Source: Dactylorhiza incarnata (lineage: Eukaryota > Streptophyta > Magnoliopsida > Asparagales > Orchidaceae). From it: a DNA stretch of 64,000 nucleotides. Position 1 is the first letter of the stretch, and the number at the start of each line of letters is the position of its first letter. The translations under genes and the position numbers were made by a program. The stretch lies in assembly GCA_033032865.1 (NCBI GenBank), contig JAWHQI010000019.1, positions 10,024,001 through 10,088,000 on the forward strand. The letters are read 5' to 3'. The notes below the pieces were generated by a model. The model did not search any database. It saw only the letters and a list, made by a program, of their open reading frames with translations, and was not told the DNA's origin. Below are positions 21,543-32,055 of this stretch, one piece after another.

Positions 21543-23033
21543 TGACGCGTTATTTCCACACCGCTAATTAGCGGGCACGAAATGCGGTACGACGGCAGTG
21601 CACCGGTCGTTGTCAAGCAATAAAAGTAGGGAGTAGCTCCCCGAATATCGTTCTCAAAGCACCGCAAGTTGGGTAGTACGATTTGCCTGTTAGGAGATTA
21701 ATTATGAGGGTTTCTAAGTTAAACAAAAACAGGGGGATTTTGATTGGTTTTATAGAATAGGAATGAGAAAACTAAACAAACTATGCGGGTCGGAATCACC
21801 GCGTCGCTTGGTGGATGGATTTAGTGCAGGCCGCGATGTCGTGCTTCGCTTAGCGGATGGCCGGTGAGCAAATGGATGAGGTGAGTGCAAATGTGAGAGT
21901 TGAGGGTCGAAGGCACCTCTTCGCTATCGCTTCCAGCTTTTGCTAGAGCGAGTGCTAGAACGTGTGTGTGTAAGTGGAGTGGGGGCGGAGCGCATCACAA
22001 CACAGCATCAAGTAAAGAACAAGATCATAAACAAACTCCCATTCATAGACAAATAGAGGTTCACTTAGTTCATTACAACTATGAAGAGTACATATCAAAA
22101 AAAAGGAGAAGGGGTAGAAGGAACCACGAGATGAGAAGCCTCGCCGTGGATCTTGGTCGGAATGGGGGGTCGTCACGCCTACTCCGAGCTCAGTCCTTGG
22201 TTTCTTCCGGGGCTTAGAGGCTGTCACTACCTCCAACTGTTGCCCGTCTTCTTCTCAGAGCTGGGTCACTTCTGCTTCGCCCAATGGAGATGTCCTCCTC
22301 ATGGAATGCTGGTTGTAGATGGCGGAGAATGCTTCCGGGATCCTAGATGGACCTTAGGATCAATGGATGAAGCCTTCCCAAAGGGGGGAATGGATGGGAG
22401 GAACTTGGAGAGGTGAAACGGCGGACTGGCGCGGAGAAATCGCGCCCCAAAACAGTGCTCAATGCCCTAATTTCGCAGAGCAGCGGTTTAAATAAGGAGC
22501 AGAATAAACACTGCGCACGGTCAGTGGCGCACCACCAATGGTCGTGCGCGAAGGAATGCCTGTGATCGTGCGCAGTCAACCTGTAGCAAAGAAAAAGATT
22601 GCAAATAACGCATGGTTAGGGGCGCACGACCAGTGGTCGTGCGCGAAGGAATCCTCTGATCGTGCGCAGTCACTCTGTCTGGGAAGGGAATTAACGCACG
22701 ACCACTGGTCGTGCGCCTGATCGTGCGCGAAGGAATGCGCACGATCAGAGGCTTTCTAGGCCAAAAATTGCCCCGCACCATCCCGAACGTTCACGCGATC
22801 CCAGGACCTGCAGGAAAAATATATATGACCCTGATCCGTGCACACCACCGGATCCATAACACAGGCATACAGTGATATAAAAGAAAAACATGCCACAAAG
22901 GGGGAAGGATTGCACAATAGGCGCAGATACGCCGTGATATCAATATAAGCATATATGAACAGCAATTGAAGTGCAATGACACTAAAACAAACCCAGATGA
23001 GGCCGGAAATCACTATATAAACCAGACTCATCA
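21543..23033 (-). repeat. F 5' LTR (1491 bp)
   Basis: The partner of 5710-7199. On the minus strand the palindrome array (22510-22750) precedes TATTTAAA (22487-22494). The U5 end has the cactgccgtcgta phrase seen also in D. The outer end abuts ggcat, the right-hand target duplication. Confidence 0.9.
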
Positions 23034-23038
23034 GGCAT

Positions 23039-23080
23039 TTGGACCTACCTGCAAGACAAATTACTTCCCCTTAGGTACCC
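23039..23080 (-). pseudogene. 42-bp C1 fragment between F and D (gag/protease boundary)
   Basis: This short piece belongs to the C1 frame just before the protease. On the minus strand it follows WVPK, has an in-frame TAA (23061-23063), then a pyrimidine-rich stretch and TTGCAGGT that resembles a 3' splice site. The ends are the target duplications ggcat (23034-23038) and taccc (23076-23080). Confidence 0.8.
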
Positions 23081-23364
23081 TGATGAGTCTCATTTATATA
23101 TATATTCTTGGACTCATTTGGGCTGTTATTCTAGTGTTTGCACCACATTTTAGGCACATTTCCATTCATATGCACTATTCCATGCTAGGTGCACTTTTAA
23201 GCTCGTTTCGGTGTACAATTGCATTCCTTGTTGTTGGGGGTAAGCACATTGTGCTCCCCTTCCCTTCTTTTATGTACTTCTGTGTTGGATGTGTATTCCC
23301 AGCTAGTATATCTTGTGTGCAGGTGACCTGATTGCCCCGTTTTCCTATAAGTAATTTCTGTGCA

Positions 23365-23690
23365 TATCGCACGGTCGTGCGTTTTCCTTGACGCACGGTC
23401 TGTGCGGTCGTGCGTTTGTGTCTGGGCAAGAAAACGGAGCATCGGAGTTTACTCGTGCGTTTTGACGCACGGGCGGATTCGCCCGTGCGTGAACAAAACG
23501 CACGGTCGACCTGTGTCTTGCTGATTTTAGAGCATCGGAGTTTACCCGTGCGTCTTAACGCACAGTCGGCGTTGGTCGTGCGTGAACAAATCGCACGGGC
23601 GGCGCAGCGTCTTCTCCAAGCCTTATTTCTTTCGTTAATATCGCACGGTCTGCGCACGATCGTACGTTCGACCGTGCGTGACCAATTTTC
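23365..23690. repeat. CGCACG...CGTGCG palindrome array in D LTR
   Basis: Inverted repeats such as CGCACGGTCGTGCG (23369-23382) and cgcacgggcg-gattc-gcccgtgcg recur about nine times, mostly 30-50 bp apart. The last one ends about 20 bp before the TATA box. The 3' LTR has the same array at about 27905-28225, with several CpG to TpG changes between copies. Confidence 0.88.
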
Positions 23691-23699
23691 AGCCTGTTT

Positions 23700-23709
23700 C
23701 CTATAAAAG
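23700..23709 (+). promoter_or_regulatory. TATA box of the D 5' LTR
   Basis: cctataaaag, with the counterpart in the 3' LTR at 28238-28247. The position directly after the palindrome array matches A and B. Confidence 0.65.
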
Positions 23710-24614
23710 CAACAGGAATCGAGGACGAGAGGGGGACGACCAGGGCACGAGCGGGAGCGATTCTGAGGGCGGGAAAACTCTTCCTTCCCGCTGCTCTTGA
23801 GGGGTGAAGGCTTCTCCTTCATCTCCTCCACCATCAAGGCCATTTCCGGTGACTTTCCACCTCCATCCTTCCATCGAGGAGCACTAGGAAGCTTCATCCA
23901 CCATTAGGTCAAGCATTCCTCGCCAAGGAGACCAAGGAAGCGCTGAAGATCGTAGGAGCGGTGACAGCCTCCTTCGAGCCAAGCTCACCATCTGAGGGCC
24001 GAGTCCGGAGAGAGCCCGACAACCTCTAATTCCGGCCGTGAACCCAAGACGTGATTTCTTCGTTGTGGTCCTCTCTAACCCTTGTTGCTTGAACTTGTTT
24101 GCAGTTGCTTTATGAATGCGTGTTAAGTAGATCTTATGGATTACTGCTTGTTTTCATATGCAATGTTATTGTGGTGGCATGAATAGCCCCTTTGTTTCTT
24201 GCTATTTTCTGTGTTATGTTGTGGTTGAAGCTGCTAGCAAAAGCTAGCGGTGATGTTTTGAGAAGAGGTGTGTGCGACCCTCAACCGTCATAGTGAGTTT
24301 CCGCCCACGCGCCTTCCGAAGCACGACATCGCGGACGTTGCACCCATCTCACCGTGCGAAGCAGAGTTTAGACCCGCATCTTTCTTCATTCTGCAATAGC
24401 ATAGGAAACCCAATCAAAACCCCCGTCATTACTATTTTATCCTTTGAACTGATTTCCTGCGAGAGCAAATCATACTACCTAACTTGCGGTCCTTGAGAGA
24501 TCGATATTTGGGGAGTTCCTCCCTATTTTATTACTTGACAACGACCGGTGCACTGCCGTCGTATCGCATTTCGTGCCTGCTAATTAGCAGTGCCGAAATA
24601 GCGCATCAAGTTTT

Positions 24615-24632
24615 TGGCTCCGTTGCCGGGGA
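24615..24632 (+). promoter_or_regulatory. D primer-binding site (tRNA-Asp, one mismatch)
   Basis: TGGCTCCGTTGCCGGGGA differs by one base (G to T at position 5) from the site in A and F. It lies six bases after the LTR. Confidence 0.85.
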
Positions 24633-24720
24633 CTGCAAGCGTGTTTGATTTGTTTTTAATTGGAAATTCGTTTTAAGGTATTGTGTATTTCTTCAGTATG
24701 TTATTTTCTTCTTCCATATC

Positions 24721-25869
24721 ATGTGGGCGCATTTGAATATCCGATGTTGTTGGTGTGGGGACACATCCCACGCTAGTGATAGGTGTCCCCAGGAGTATGG
24801 TGTTGTTCAGAAACCGTACGGAGCCCATAAGTCTTTTGGCTACTCTACTGCACCTTCGTTATCGCACCTTTACACGGCTGCCGCACCTTTTGTGCCGGCA
24901 AAGCCGGCAAAGCAGTGCCTATTTTGCAAAAGTAGAGAGCACACCTTGAAGGACTGTGCTGCTTATCTTCGCGAATTGGCGGATGACGATGAGCCGGATA
25001 TCCGGATCGTCCCATCTTCAAATTCTGAGAGCACAGCTTCTTCCTCTGATTACGTGTCACTTCCACCTTCACCTTTTGAAGGCTTTGGAATAGACACGTA
25101 CGTCAGTGTCCCTCATGACTCAGTTTCTGATGCGACACCTCATACTTCTTCGGTTCATGTACCACTTTGCGTGGATTTGTGCCCTTGTGGAGAGAGAGAG
25201 CCCGAACTCTTAAGAAGCACGTCTTCTCCCACTGCACACGAAACTACATCTGTTTCTGATATTATCATTGAGGTCACTTTGCAGGATGTTGCAGACATGC
25301 GCAATGTGGTGCCCACTCTCATGGAGGAGGACAGCCTTGATTGTGCTGAAGCAACCGCTTCGGTCCAGTGCGAGGAAGTCCAAGTTCTAGAGGAGGCCAT
25401 TGCATGCGCTTTGGAGTCTAGCGAAATCTTCGATGATATCATCAGTGTGTCATTGCCTCACCCCATGGGGGATGAAGCCGGGATTGTCCCCTCAGATGAG
25501 ATTTCTTTTAGTTTTTCTTCCAATTTATTTCCTGACCCCCTTTCTTTATGTACAAGGATGCAGGATGCCCCTCCTCCAGTTGATCAGACCTTATGCTTGG
25601 AGGATCTGAAAGCCTGGCGGGATGAGGAAGGTACAGTGAAGGAACATCGTGTTTCCTCATCATCTTTGGTGCTTCCCCTTGAGGATTGGTTACAAGGGGG
25701 CAAGCAGTTTTTCTTTGAAGATATAATACTGGAGGAGAAGAAGAGAGCGAAAAAGGAGGAGATTTGGGGTTGGAGACTGAGCATCTTACTTATTTTCCAC
25801 CCCTACTACAGTGTCTTCGGACCTTTTTCTTCTATCTGCAGTTACTATTTTAAATCAACGTATAGTTGA
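24721..25869 (+). CDS. Two-knuckle gag-like protein of D (382 aa)
   Basis: The ATG is the first after the PBS. Near the N terminus are two zinc-knuckle motifs: CCWCGDTSHASDRC (residues 9-22) and CLFCKSREHTLKDC (about 63-76), both CX2CX4HX4C. The long middle part is acidic and serine-rich, with Asp/Glu clusters and PxP segments, and the C-terminal ~30 residues are hydrophobic/aromatic. No enzymatic motif is seen. The layout (knuckle, acidic middle) matches the ORFs of A and B although the sequences diverge. I infer a gag-derived nucleic-acid-binding protein; an acidic effector role is speculative. The frame is fully open. Confidence 0.75.
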   Translation: MWAHLNIRCCWCGDTSHASDRCPQEYGVVQKPYGAHKSFGYSTAPSLSHLYTAAAPFVPAKPAKQCLFCKSREHTLKDCAAYLRELADDDEPDIRIVPSSNSESTASSSDYVSLPPSPFEGFGIDTYVSVPHDSVSDATPHTSSVHVPLCVDLCPCGEREPELLRSTSSPTAHETTSVSDIIIEVTLQDVADMRNVVPTLMEEDSLDCAEATASVQCEEVQVLEEAIACALESSEIFDDIISVSLPHPMGDEAGIVPSDEISFSFSSNLFPDPLSLCTRMQDAPPPVDQTLCLEDLKAWRDEEGTVKEHRVSSSSLVLPLEDWLQGGKQFFFEDIILEEKKRAKKEEIWGWRLSILLIFHPYYSVFGPFSSICSYYFKSTYS

Positions 25870-27618
25870 TTTCTCCATATGGTTGTGTAATAATACTATG
25901 TAGACGTGGATGATCTCCTCTTTTTAATTCTGCGTGAACAATTCTATAAACTGCTTAATACAGGTATTTGGTCCACCTTTAAGGACGTTAAACAAAAGGG
26001 CTTCTTGGGAGACAACCCATGGGGAACCACCCGGTTCCGTCTATCTTTTTAATCCTTTTTGCGTATTGTTATTTCAGTTTTGCTAACATTGTAGGTGAAG
26101 CTTTGCTCTCGCGTGGAAGGAGATTTATTTTTAGAGAAATTGGGATTACCGCACTTCTGGCATGCTCCTTTGTGAGCATAGGTCAACTCTACCCCTCTCC
26201 TATTTATGTTTGAATCGTTTATTCTGGGGGAGAGAGCAAGCAGTGCAAGTGCACACACGTTGCATGACATGCTAGAATGTGCTGAGTTAGGATTTTTTAT
26301 TTTGTTGCATACATGTGCACCTAGTTCACGCGCACTTGATCACGCGTGCTTATTGGGTATCGCTGTGAGGTTTTCCCGCTCGTAAGAATTGAATTATTAG
26401 CATGTGAGTGAGGAGTGGAGAATAATGTTGACTCGAGTAGTGCTCTAGTCAAGTGCTCCCGTCACGCCTAGAAATTCGATTAGAGTAGAATAAAATTCAG
26501 AGTTGTAATGTACTTATTTCTGTTATAGTAGATGAAATTTATTTTACTTTAGTGGTGAATCCGGTGAATCCAACGGTAGCAATAGGTTGAGTGTAGCAGA
26601 CTAATAGTAGCTTTTTACTAGGGTCGAAAGGAAGGACAACCTTTCTCGGTGGCTAGAACTTGCACTAGGCGACTCTCGACACAATTGTGTTGAAATACTC
26701 GTCATGAAATGTGATATAGGCCATCTCTTGATCCGTTTGTGCTTTTGAAATCCTAACCTACGTAATCACCATTGCAAGCCCACTTGAGCCTACCTCTCCT
26801 CTTTGTTTAGCTCCACTATTTAATGTAACCATGGCCATACAGCCGAACCTATGTTCGCACCAACCGCTGAGCTGAAAGACTTTTCTGTCTCGATCGTATT
26901 TGGTGTCATCTATGTATGTATGGCTGCTTTAATGTAGCTAAACGAGCTGTTTTATTTTGTGTAAAAATGTGCTTTTGCCGAAAAGAAAAGAAAAGAAAAA
27001 AAAAGAGTTGTGCAATAATAATTTTCTCTCGGCAAAAATTTTATTTATTTCTGGCTCAACACGCACCTTGTGTTCAGTTGAAGTCCGGGGGTGTCGTGTA
27101 AGTACTGAAAATGTTATTTTGGTGATTATCATTCTCTTGAGTGCGACGGTTGTGTTGTTTGCGATTCCCATCGCCCTTCTACTTACCTAGCCTATACTCA
27201 ACCTAAGCCTAACAATTGCCTATAAGCCCTATTGATTTTAGATACGAGTTGTCTCATGCAGTAGAGCTCTAGTGTGGACGTGCAAGCCTATGGACACCGA
27301 CTTTGATGGATTTCTTAGGAGATTGTCCCTAGATTCGATTCAAGTAATACTCTACTCATTAGTCACACTATTTTCCCTTTTTGCGCAACCGAAAGATTCA
27401 CCTGGATTCACCATCCAAGTAAAGTAAATTCCAAACTACTGTTTTAGAAATAATTAGATACAACCTTGAGTTTAATTCTGTTCTAATATATTTCTACGCA
27501 CGAGAGCATGCGACTTCGCATAATTCTCTGCCGCTCAAACTCATGCTAACACTCAATTGTTCCGACAGGAGAGCTGAGTAGTTTGCCCGAGACGTGCAAA
27601 TGGTTAAGTCTGGGGGTG
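25870..27618 (+). other. D 3' noncoding region and PPT
   Basis: I see no credible gene. Shared blocks with F and B are the gacgttaaacaaaag block (25957-26022), the catgctc...gagcat hairpin (26153-26183), and a stretch with tttctcggtggc and ggcgactctcg (about 26540-26690). A purine run of aaaagaaaag lies at about 26980-27006. The PPT, taagtctgggggtg, ends at 27618 directly before the LTR. Confidence 0.8.
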
Positions 27619-29146
27619 TGATGAGTCCCATTTATATATATATTCTTGGACTCATTTGGGCTGTTATTCTAGTGTTTGCACCACATTTTAGGCACATTTC
27701 CATTCATATGTACTATTCCATGCTAGGTGCACTTTTAAGCCCATTTCGGTGTGCAATTGCATTCCTTGTTGTTGGGGGTAAGCACATTGTTCTCCCCTTC
27801 CCTTCTTCTATGTACTTCTGTGCTGGATGTGTATTCCCAGCTAGTATATCTTGTGTGCAGGTGACCTGATTGCCCTGTTTCCCTATAAGTAATTTCTGTG
27901 CATATCGCACGGTCGTGCGTTTTCCTTGACGCACGGTCTGTGCGGTCGTGCGTTTGTGTCTGGGCAAGAAAATGGAGCATCGGAGTTTACTCGTGCGTTT
28001 TGACGCACGGGCGGATTCGCCCGTGCGTGAACAAAATGCACGGTCGACCTGTGTCTTGCTGATTTCAGAGCATCGGAGTTTACCCGTGCGTCTTAACGCA
28101 CGGGCGGCATTGGTCGTGCGTGAACAAATCGCACAGGCGGCGCAGCGTCTTCTCCAAGCCGTATTTCTTCCATTAATATCGCATGGTCTGCGCACGATCG
28201 TGCGTTCGACCGTGCGTGACCAATTTTAAGCCTGTTTCCTATAAAAGCTGCAGGAATCGAGGACGAGAGGGGGATGACCAGGGCATGAGCGGGAGCGATT
28301 CTGAGGGCAGGAAAACTCTTCCTTCCCGCTGCTCTTGAGGGGTGAAGGCTTCTCCTTCATCTCCTCCACCATCAAGGCCATTTCCGGTGACTTTCCACCT
28401 CCATCCTTCCATCGAGGAGCACTAGGAAGCTTCATTCACCATTAGGTCAAGCATTCCTCTCCAAGGAGACCAAGGAAGCGCTGAAGATCGTAGGAGCGGT
28501 GACAGCCTCCTTCGAGCCAAGCTCACCATCTGAGGGCCGAGTCCAGAGAGAGCCCGACAACCTCTCATTCCGGCCGTGAACCCAAGACGTGATGTCTTCA
28601 TTGTGGTCCTCTCTAACCCTTGTTGCTTGAACTTGTTTGCAGTTGCTTTATGAATGTGTGTTAAGTAGATCTTATGGATTACTGCTTGTTTTCATATGCA
28701 ATGTTATTGTGGTGGCATGAATAGCCCCTTTGTTTCTTGCTATTTTCTGTGTTACGTTGTGGTTGAAGCCGCTAGCAAAAGCTAGCGGTGATGTTTTGAG
28801 AAGAGGTGTGTGCGACCTTCAACCGTCATAGTGAGATTCTACCCACGCGCCTTCCGAAGCACGGCATCGCGGCCGTTGCACCCATCTCACCGTGCGAAGC
28901 GGAATTTAGACCCGCATCTTTCTTCATTCTGCAATAGCATAGGAAACCCAATCAAAACCCCCGTCGTTACTATTTTATCCTTTGAACTGATTTCCTACGA
29001 GAACAAATCATACTACCTAACTTGCGGTCCTTGAGAGATCGATATTCGGGGAGTTCCTCCCTATTTTATTACTTGACAACGACCGGTGCACTGTCGTCGT
29101 ATCGCATTTCGTGCCTGCTAATTAGCAGTGCCGAAATAGCGCATCA
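27619..29146 (+). repeat. D 3' LTR (1528 bp)
   Basis: The same length as the 5' copy and collinear with it. Most differences noticed are C/T or G/A at CpG sites of the palindrome array, as expected from deamination of methylated DNA. Confidence 0.92.
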
Positions 29147-31195
29147 TACCCAAAATGGATTGGGTCCTTGGTTTCTGTTAGGTTGGTATAAGGGAACACT
29201 AAACCACGAGGGGTTCTACACTCTCTTTGCATTAAGCCCTGTTGGGTTGAACCAACAGTCCAAGGAAAAGTGGCCTACTTTCCCACAGCACCAGCATTCA
29301 TGTCTGTTGTATCTTCTCTTCTGCTTCACCATCTGAGTGGGGTGGCAGTGCTGATGAGCAGAGGAGAATCCTTCTTGTCTAACAGATCTTGGTTGAACCT
29401 CATATGCGTGAGATTGGGGTGGAATCGGTCTCACCACATTTTGATTCACCTTCTTGGGAACAAGCTTTGTAGGAACAACCTTTCTCTTACTCTTGATTAC
29501 TGTCGCTGTAGGTCTGTGGGCTGAAGGACTTGACACCAGCACCTTCTTGTAGGAAGGTCTAGCTTCAGAATCTTTGACCTTAACTGTCTCCTGATTAAAA
29601 CCAATACCAGCTCTGAACTGTCCAGAGAAGGTGTCAATGATAGGCATGATAGTTTTAGGCATTGAGAAGCTGGATGTCAGTTTCTTATCAGCCAACAACA
29701 TTTCCTCAAGGTCCATAATGACCTTGTTCTTCTGTCCTAACTCAGCATTTTTAAGCCTTATGGCTTCCTTGAATTTGTTCACTTCTTTGCTCATAGCAGC
29801 CAGCTTCTCAGTTGTCTCCTGGAGCTCAGATTGAACAGGCTTCAAGGAATCTAACTCCTTGGTCTGGACTTATGGGAGTTTCTTACATCCCTTGAAGGCT
29901 TTCCACATGGCTTTGTATTGCCTTATTAGTTCAGATTCAACTTCATACTAGGATCTTGAGGCTGTGCTGTTGGCAGCAGACACATCCTCATCATCATGCA
30001 AAGAATCTGCCACAGATTCAGAATCAGAAGCAGATAGGGAGGTTCTGTGATTTACCTTTCCAGGAGAGTTGTCATCCTGGTTGCCTTCATTGATGGCCAT
30101 AAATCCAATAAGTGCCTTGTCCTCAGTCCCAGAGGAGCTTGAGTCAGAGTCACTCAACGTTCTCATCTTCTTGGCCACGAACCCTTTTTCAGAGTTCCTC
30201 TTGCTCCTCGAGCTTCTTCTTTCTTCATGGTTCCTTGACTCCTTCTTCTTAGAGGGATAGTCCGCAGCCATGTGATCTGTTTTGCTGCAGGAATAGCAGA
30301 CAGTATTATTTAAATCATGTTTACTAGAGTTGGATCTGTACCTGTCCTTCCTGGGAGCTTTGGATCTGTCACGATAGTCAGATCTTCTGGAGCTTGAGGA
30401 TGAACTTCTATTGTTGTCCCTCCTTCTGTGTAGCAACTTTCTGAACTGTTTTGAGAGGAGTGCCACCTCTTTATCAGTGTCATCAGAATCAGAGGAGCTG
30501 GCTTCTAATTCCTCACTGCTCTCAGATCTATTCTGAGATGCAGAGCTCTTGCTCTTGGATCTTCTGGTGCTCTCAGCCTTTAGAGCCACAGATCTCTCTT
30601 TTGTGCTCACTCTTGAGCTTTCTTCTTCAGCCTTTCTGGTGTTGAGCTGAAGTTCATGAGACAGCAGCTTTCCATACAGATTTTTGGGCTCCATGACGCC
30701 CAGCTGACCCATCTCTCTGATGGCATAGATCTTGATGTCCCATTCTTTTGTAAGTGATCTGAGAAACTTGTCGTTTAGATCAGAGTTGGTGAACTCTCTT
30801 TCGTAGTTTCTCGGACCATTCACAATCTTGAAAAATCTCTCATAGCAGTTGGAGATTGTTTCACTCTTGCCCTGCTTGAAGGCTTCATACTCTTGGTTGA
30901 GGATGGATTTTCTATCATCTCTTACCTCTTCAGTACCCTCCATATATACGATCAGGGAGTCCCACATCTCCTTGGCCGTTTTACAGTGAATTAGGTTCTG
31001 GAGGGTTGAATCATCTACTGCACTTACAATAACATTCTGTGCCATCTTATCCAGGCCTGCCAAAGCTAGCTCGTCCTTGGTCATGTCTTCATATTTCTTT
31101 ATCACCTTCTGCGTCAGATCAATGGTGGAAGGGGTTGTGGGGATAAAAGGACCCTGTTGGACTGTCAGATAGATTCTTGGATCGGCCGCTTCCAT
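29147..31195 (-). pseudogene. C1 gag (stops in frame, zinc knuckles)
   Basis: The frame starts at an ATG (31193-31195) about 155 bp from the PBS. The N-terminal part (to about residue 200) is a copia gag core of the UBN2/retrotran-gag type, with LHCKTAKEMWDSL-like and LRSLTKEW motifs. A Ser/Arg-rich segment follows, then a knuckle CYSCSKTDHMAADY (about 30270-30310) whose last Cys is Tyr. A coiled-coil-like region (about 29700-29850) precedes a second, intact knuckle CWCCGKVGHFSLDC (about 29260-29300). Stops at 29948-29950, 29870-29872 and 29216-29218 share the frame. The end runs to WV at the D insertion point and continues in the 42-bp fragment. Confidence 0.88.
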
Positions 31196-31350
31196 GAACA
31201 GCCTAACTCCTTCCTTCCAGATAGGAAAGTTCTCCTTGGTGCAGATCGGAAGTTACATAGATCTCATCTCCCGATTTTGATCTCCACCGGCCATGGTGAG
31301 TCGTTCCTCGATCTATATCATATGGTTAAGTCTTCCTTTGATCAACCTCC

Positions 31351-31361
31351 CTCTGATACCA
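31351..31361 (-). promoter_or_regulatory. C1 primer-binding site (initiator tRNA-Met)
   Basis: The minus strand reads TGGTATCAGAG, the standard match to the 3' end of initiator tRNA-Met, two bases from the LTR. Confidence 0.92.
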
Positions 31362-31363
31362 CT

Positions 31364-31745
31364 TGTTAGTTATGGAACGTTCACTTAGAGGGGGGGTGTT
31401 AGGTGATCTTGGTTCTTTTTGATATATTAGTGTGAGTTATGAGTATTTAAGCACAGCAGTAAAATATCACACACAAAAAGCACAGCAGACGACACAAGAT
31501 CTATAGAGGTTCCTCAAGACAGAGTGTCTTGAGTAGTCCTCTTTCCCTCTACGCCTACCTAGCAGTGTGCTAGGCTCTGCAAAACTCTGCCAAAAAGCTT
31601 CAGGCCCTCAAGCCTTACAACACGGACCCGCAAGTCCCAACAGCCTAGGCCCGCAAGCCCCTACTGCCCCCGAGCCCGCAAGCTCGACACGCAGGCCCTC
31701 AAGCCCTACAACACGGACCCGCAAGTCCCAACAGCCTAGGCCCGC
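31364..31745 (-). repeat. C1 5' LTR, truncated to ~380 bp
   Basis: It matches the first part of 324-2105, including the 91-bp repeat, but stops within that repeat and joins the 96-bp minisatellite. About 1400 bp, including U3, array and TATA box, are missing. The join lies at a short gcaag/gcag-type similarity and skips about 18 bp of one minisatellite unit, which suggests an illegitimate deletion. Confidence 0.85.
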
Positions 31746-31974
31746 AAGCGGAATCGATCAAGGGCATTCCAGCACCAAAGAAATTGTTATCCTGCCAGCC
31801 TCTCAAGAGATCAACCTGTCCCACCGTCTATGAGAGACCGACAGCGGAATCGATCTGGGGCATTCCAGCACCAAAGAACTTGTTACCGTGCCAGCCTCTC
31901 CAGAGATCAACCTGACCAACCGTCTATGAGAGCCCGGCAGCGTAATCGATCTGGGGCATTCCAGCACCAAAGAA
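31746..31974. repeat. 96-bp minisatellite, right block (part of G2)
   Basis: About 2.4 copies, with CAGCCTCTC at 31796 and 31892. The units match those at 1-323. The block ends about 80 bp before the 3' end of G2 pol. Confidence 0.85.
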
Positions 31975-32055
31975 CGCTTGAAGATTTCTTCTTAGAAACA
32001 ATTTCGAATTCGATAGAAGAAGAGTAAAACATACAACAAGTCAATTACAAAAACT

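Larger units (their letters stand above)
5710..23033 (-). mobile_element. F: Athila-like gypsy retrotransposon
   Basis: It has LTRs at 5710-7199 and 21543-23033, flanked by the 5-bp duplication ggcat (5705-5709 and 23034-23038). In the minus sense the order is 5' LTR, tRNA-Asp PBS, gag, protease, RT, RNase H, integrase, a ~2-kb 3' noncoding region, PPT, 3' LTR. Gypsy order and the Asp primer fit the Athila lineage. An Athila element often has an env-like ORF after pol; I see only noncoding sequence there. Chimera A interrupts the 3' region. In the first ~145 bases the two LTRs differ at about six positions, more than seen between the D or A1/A2 LTRs. Confidence 0.92.
23081..24608 (+). repeat. 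D 5' LTR (1528 bp)
   Basis: It runs from tgatgagtct to gcgcatca, directly before the PBS. U3 holds the CGCACG-N2-CGTGCG array (23365-23690) and a TATA box cctataaaag (23700-23709). Long open frames on the opposite strand through the array are shadows of the CpG-rich repeats. Confidence 0.92.
23081..29146 (+). mobile_element. D: non-autonomous Athila-related LTR retrotransposon
   Basis: Two LTRs of exactly 1528 bp are flanked by the duplication taccc (23076-23080 and 29147-29151). Inside are a PBS, one zinc-knuckle ORF, 1.7 kb of noncoding sequence and a PPT; there is no protease, RT or integrase. Over a sampled ~105 bases the LTRs differ twice, so the insertion is fairly recent. PBS, PPT, U5 end and 3' blocks are shared with F, and F-type enzymes could mobilise it. 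Confidence 0.92.
324..31745 (-). mobile_element. C1: Sirevirus-like copia retrotransposon, interrupted by F and D
   Basis: This is a minus-strand copia element. From right to left it has a truncated 5' LTR, a tRNA-iMet PBS, gag, protease, integrase, RT, RNase H, a 3' region with several polypurine tracts, and a complete 3' LTR. The copia order PR-INT-RT-RH is visible. Two later insertions, F (5710-23033) and D (23081-29146), split it at the gag/protease boundary; only 42 bp of C1 lie between them apart from the duplicated target bases. At least seven in-frame stops in the readable frame make it defective. The long gag and repeated GGGGGAG tracts favour a Sirevirus, but clade assignment needs an RT tree. 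Confidence 0.85.

Noticed and set aside
23175..23897. Open frame of 240 codons on the minus strand in the D LTR, with Arg/Thr-rich repeats
   Set aside because: It lies across the palindrome array and U5 of an LTR, recurs in both LTRs with interruptions, and its repeats simply mirror the CpG motifs. I treat it as a shadow.
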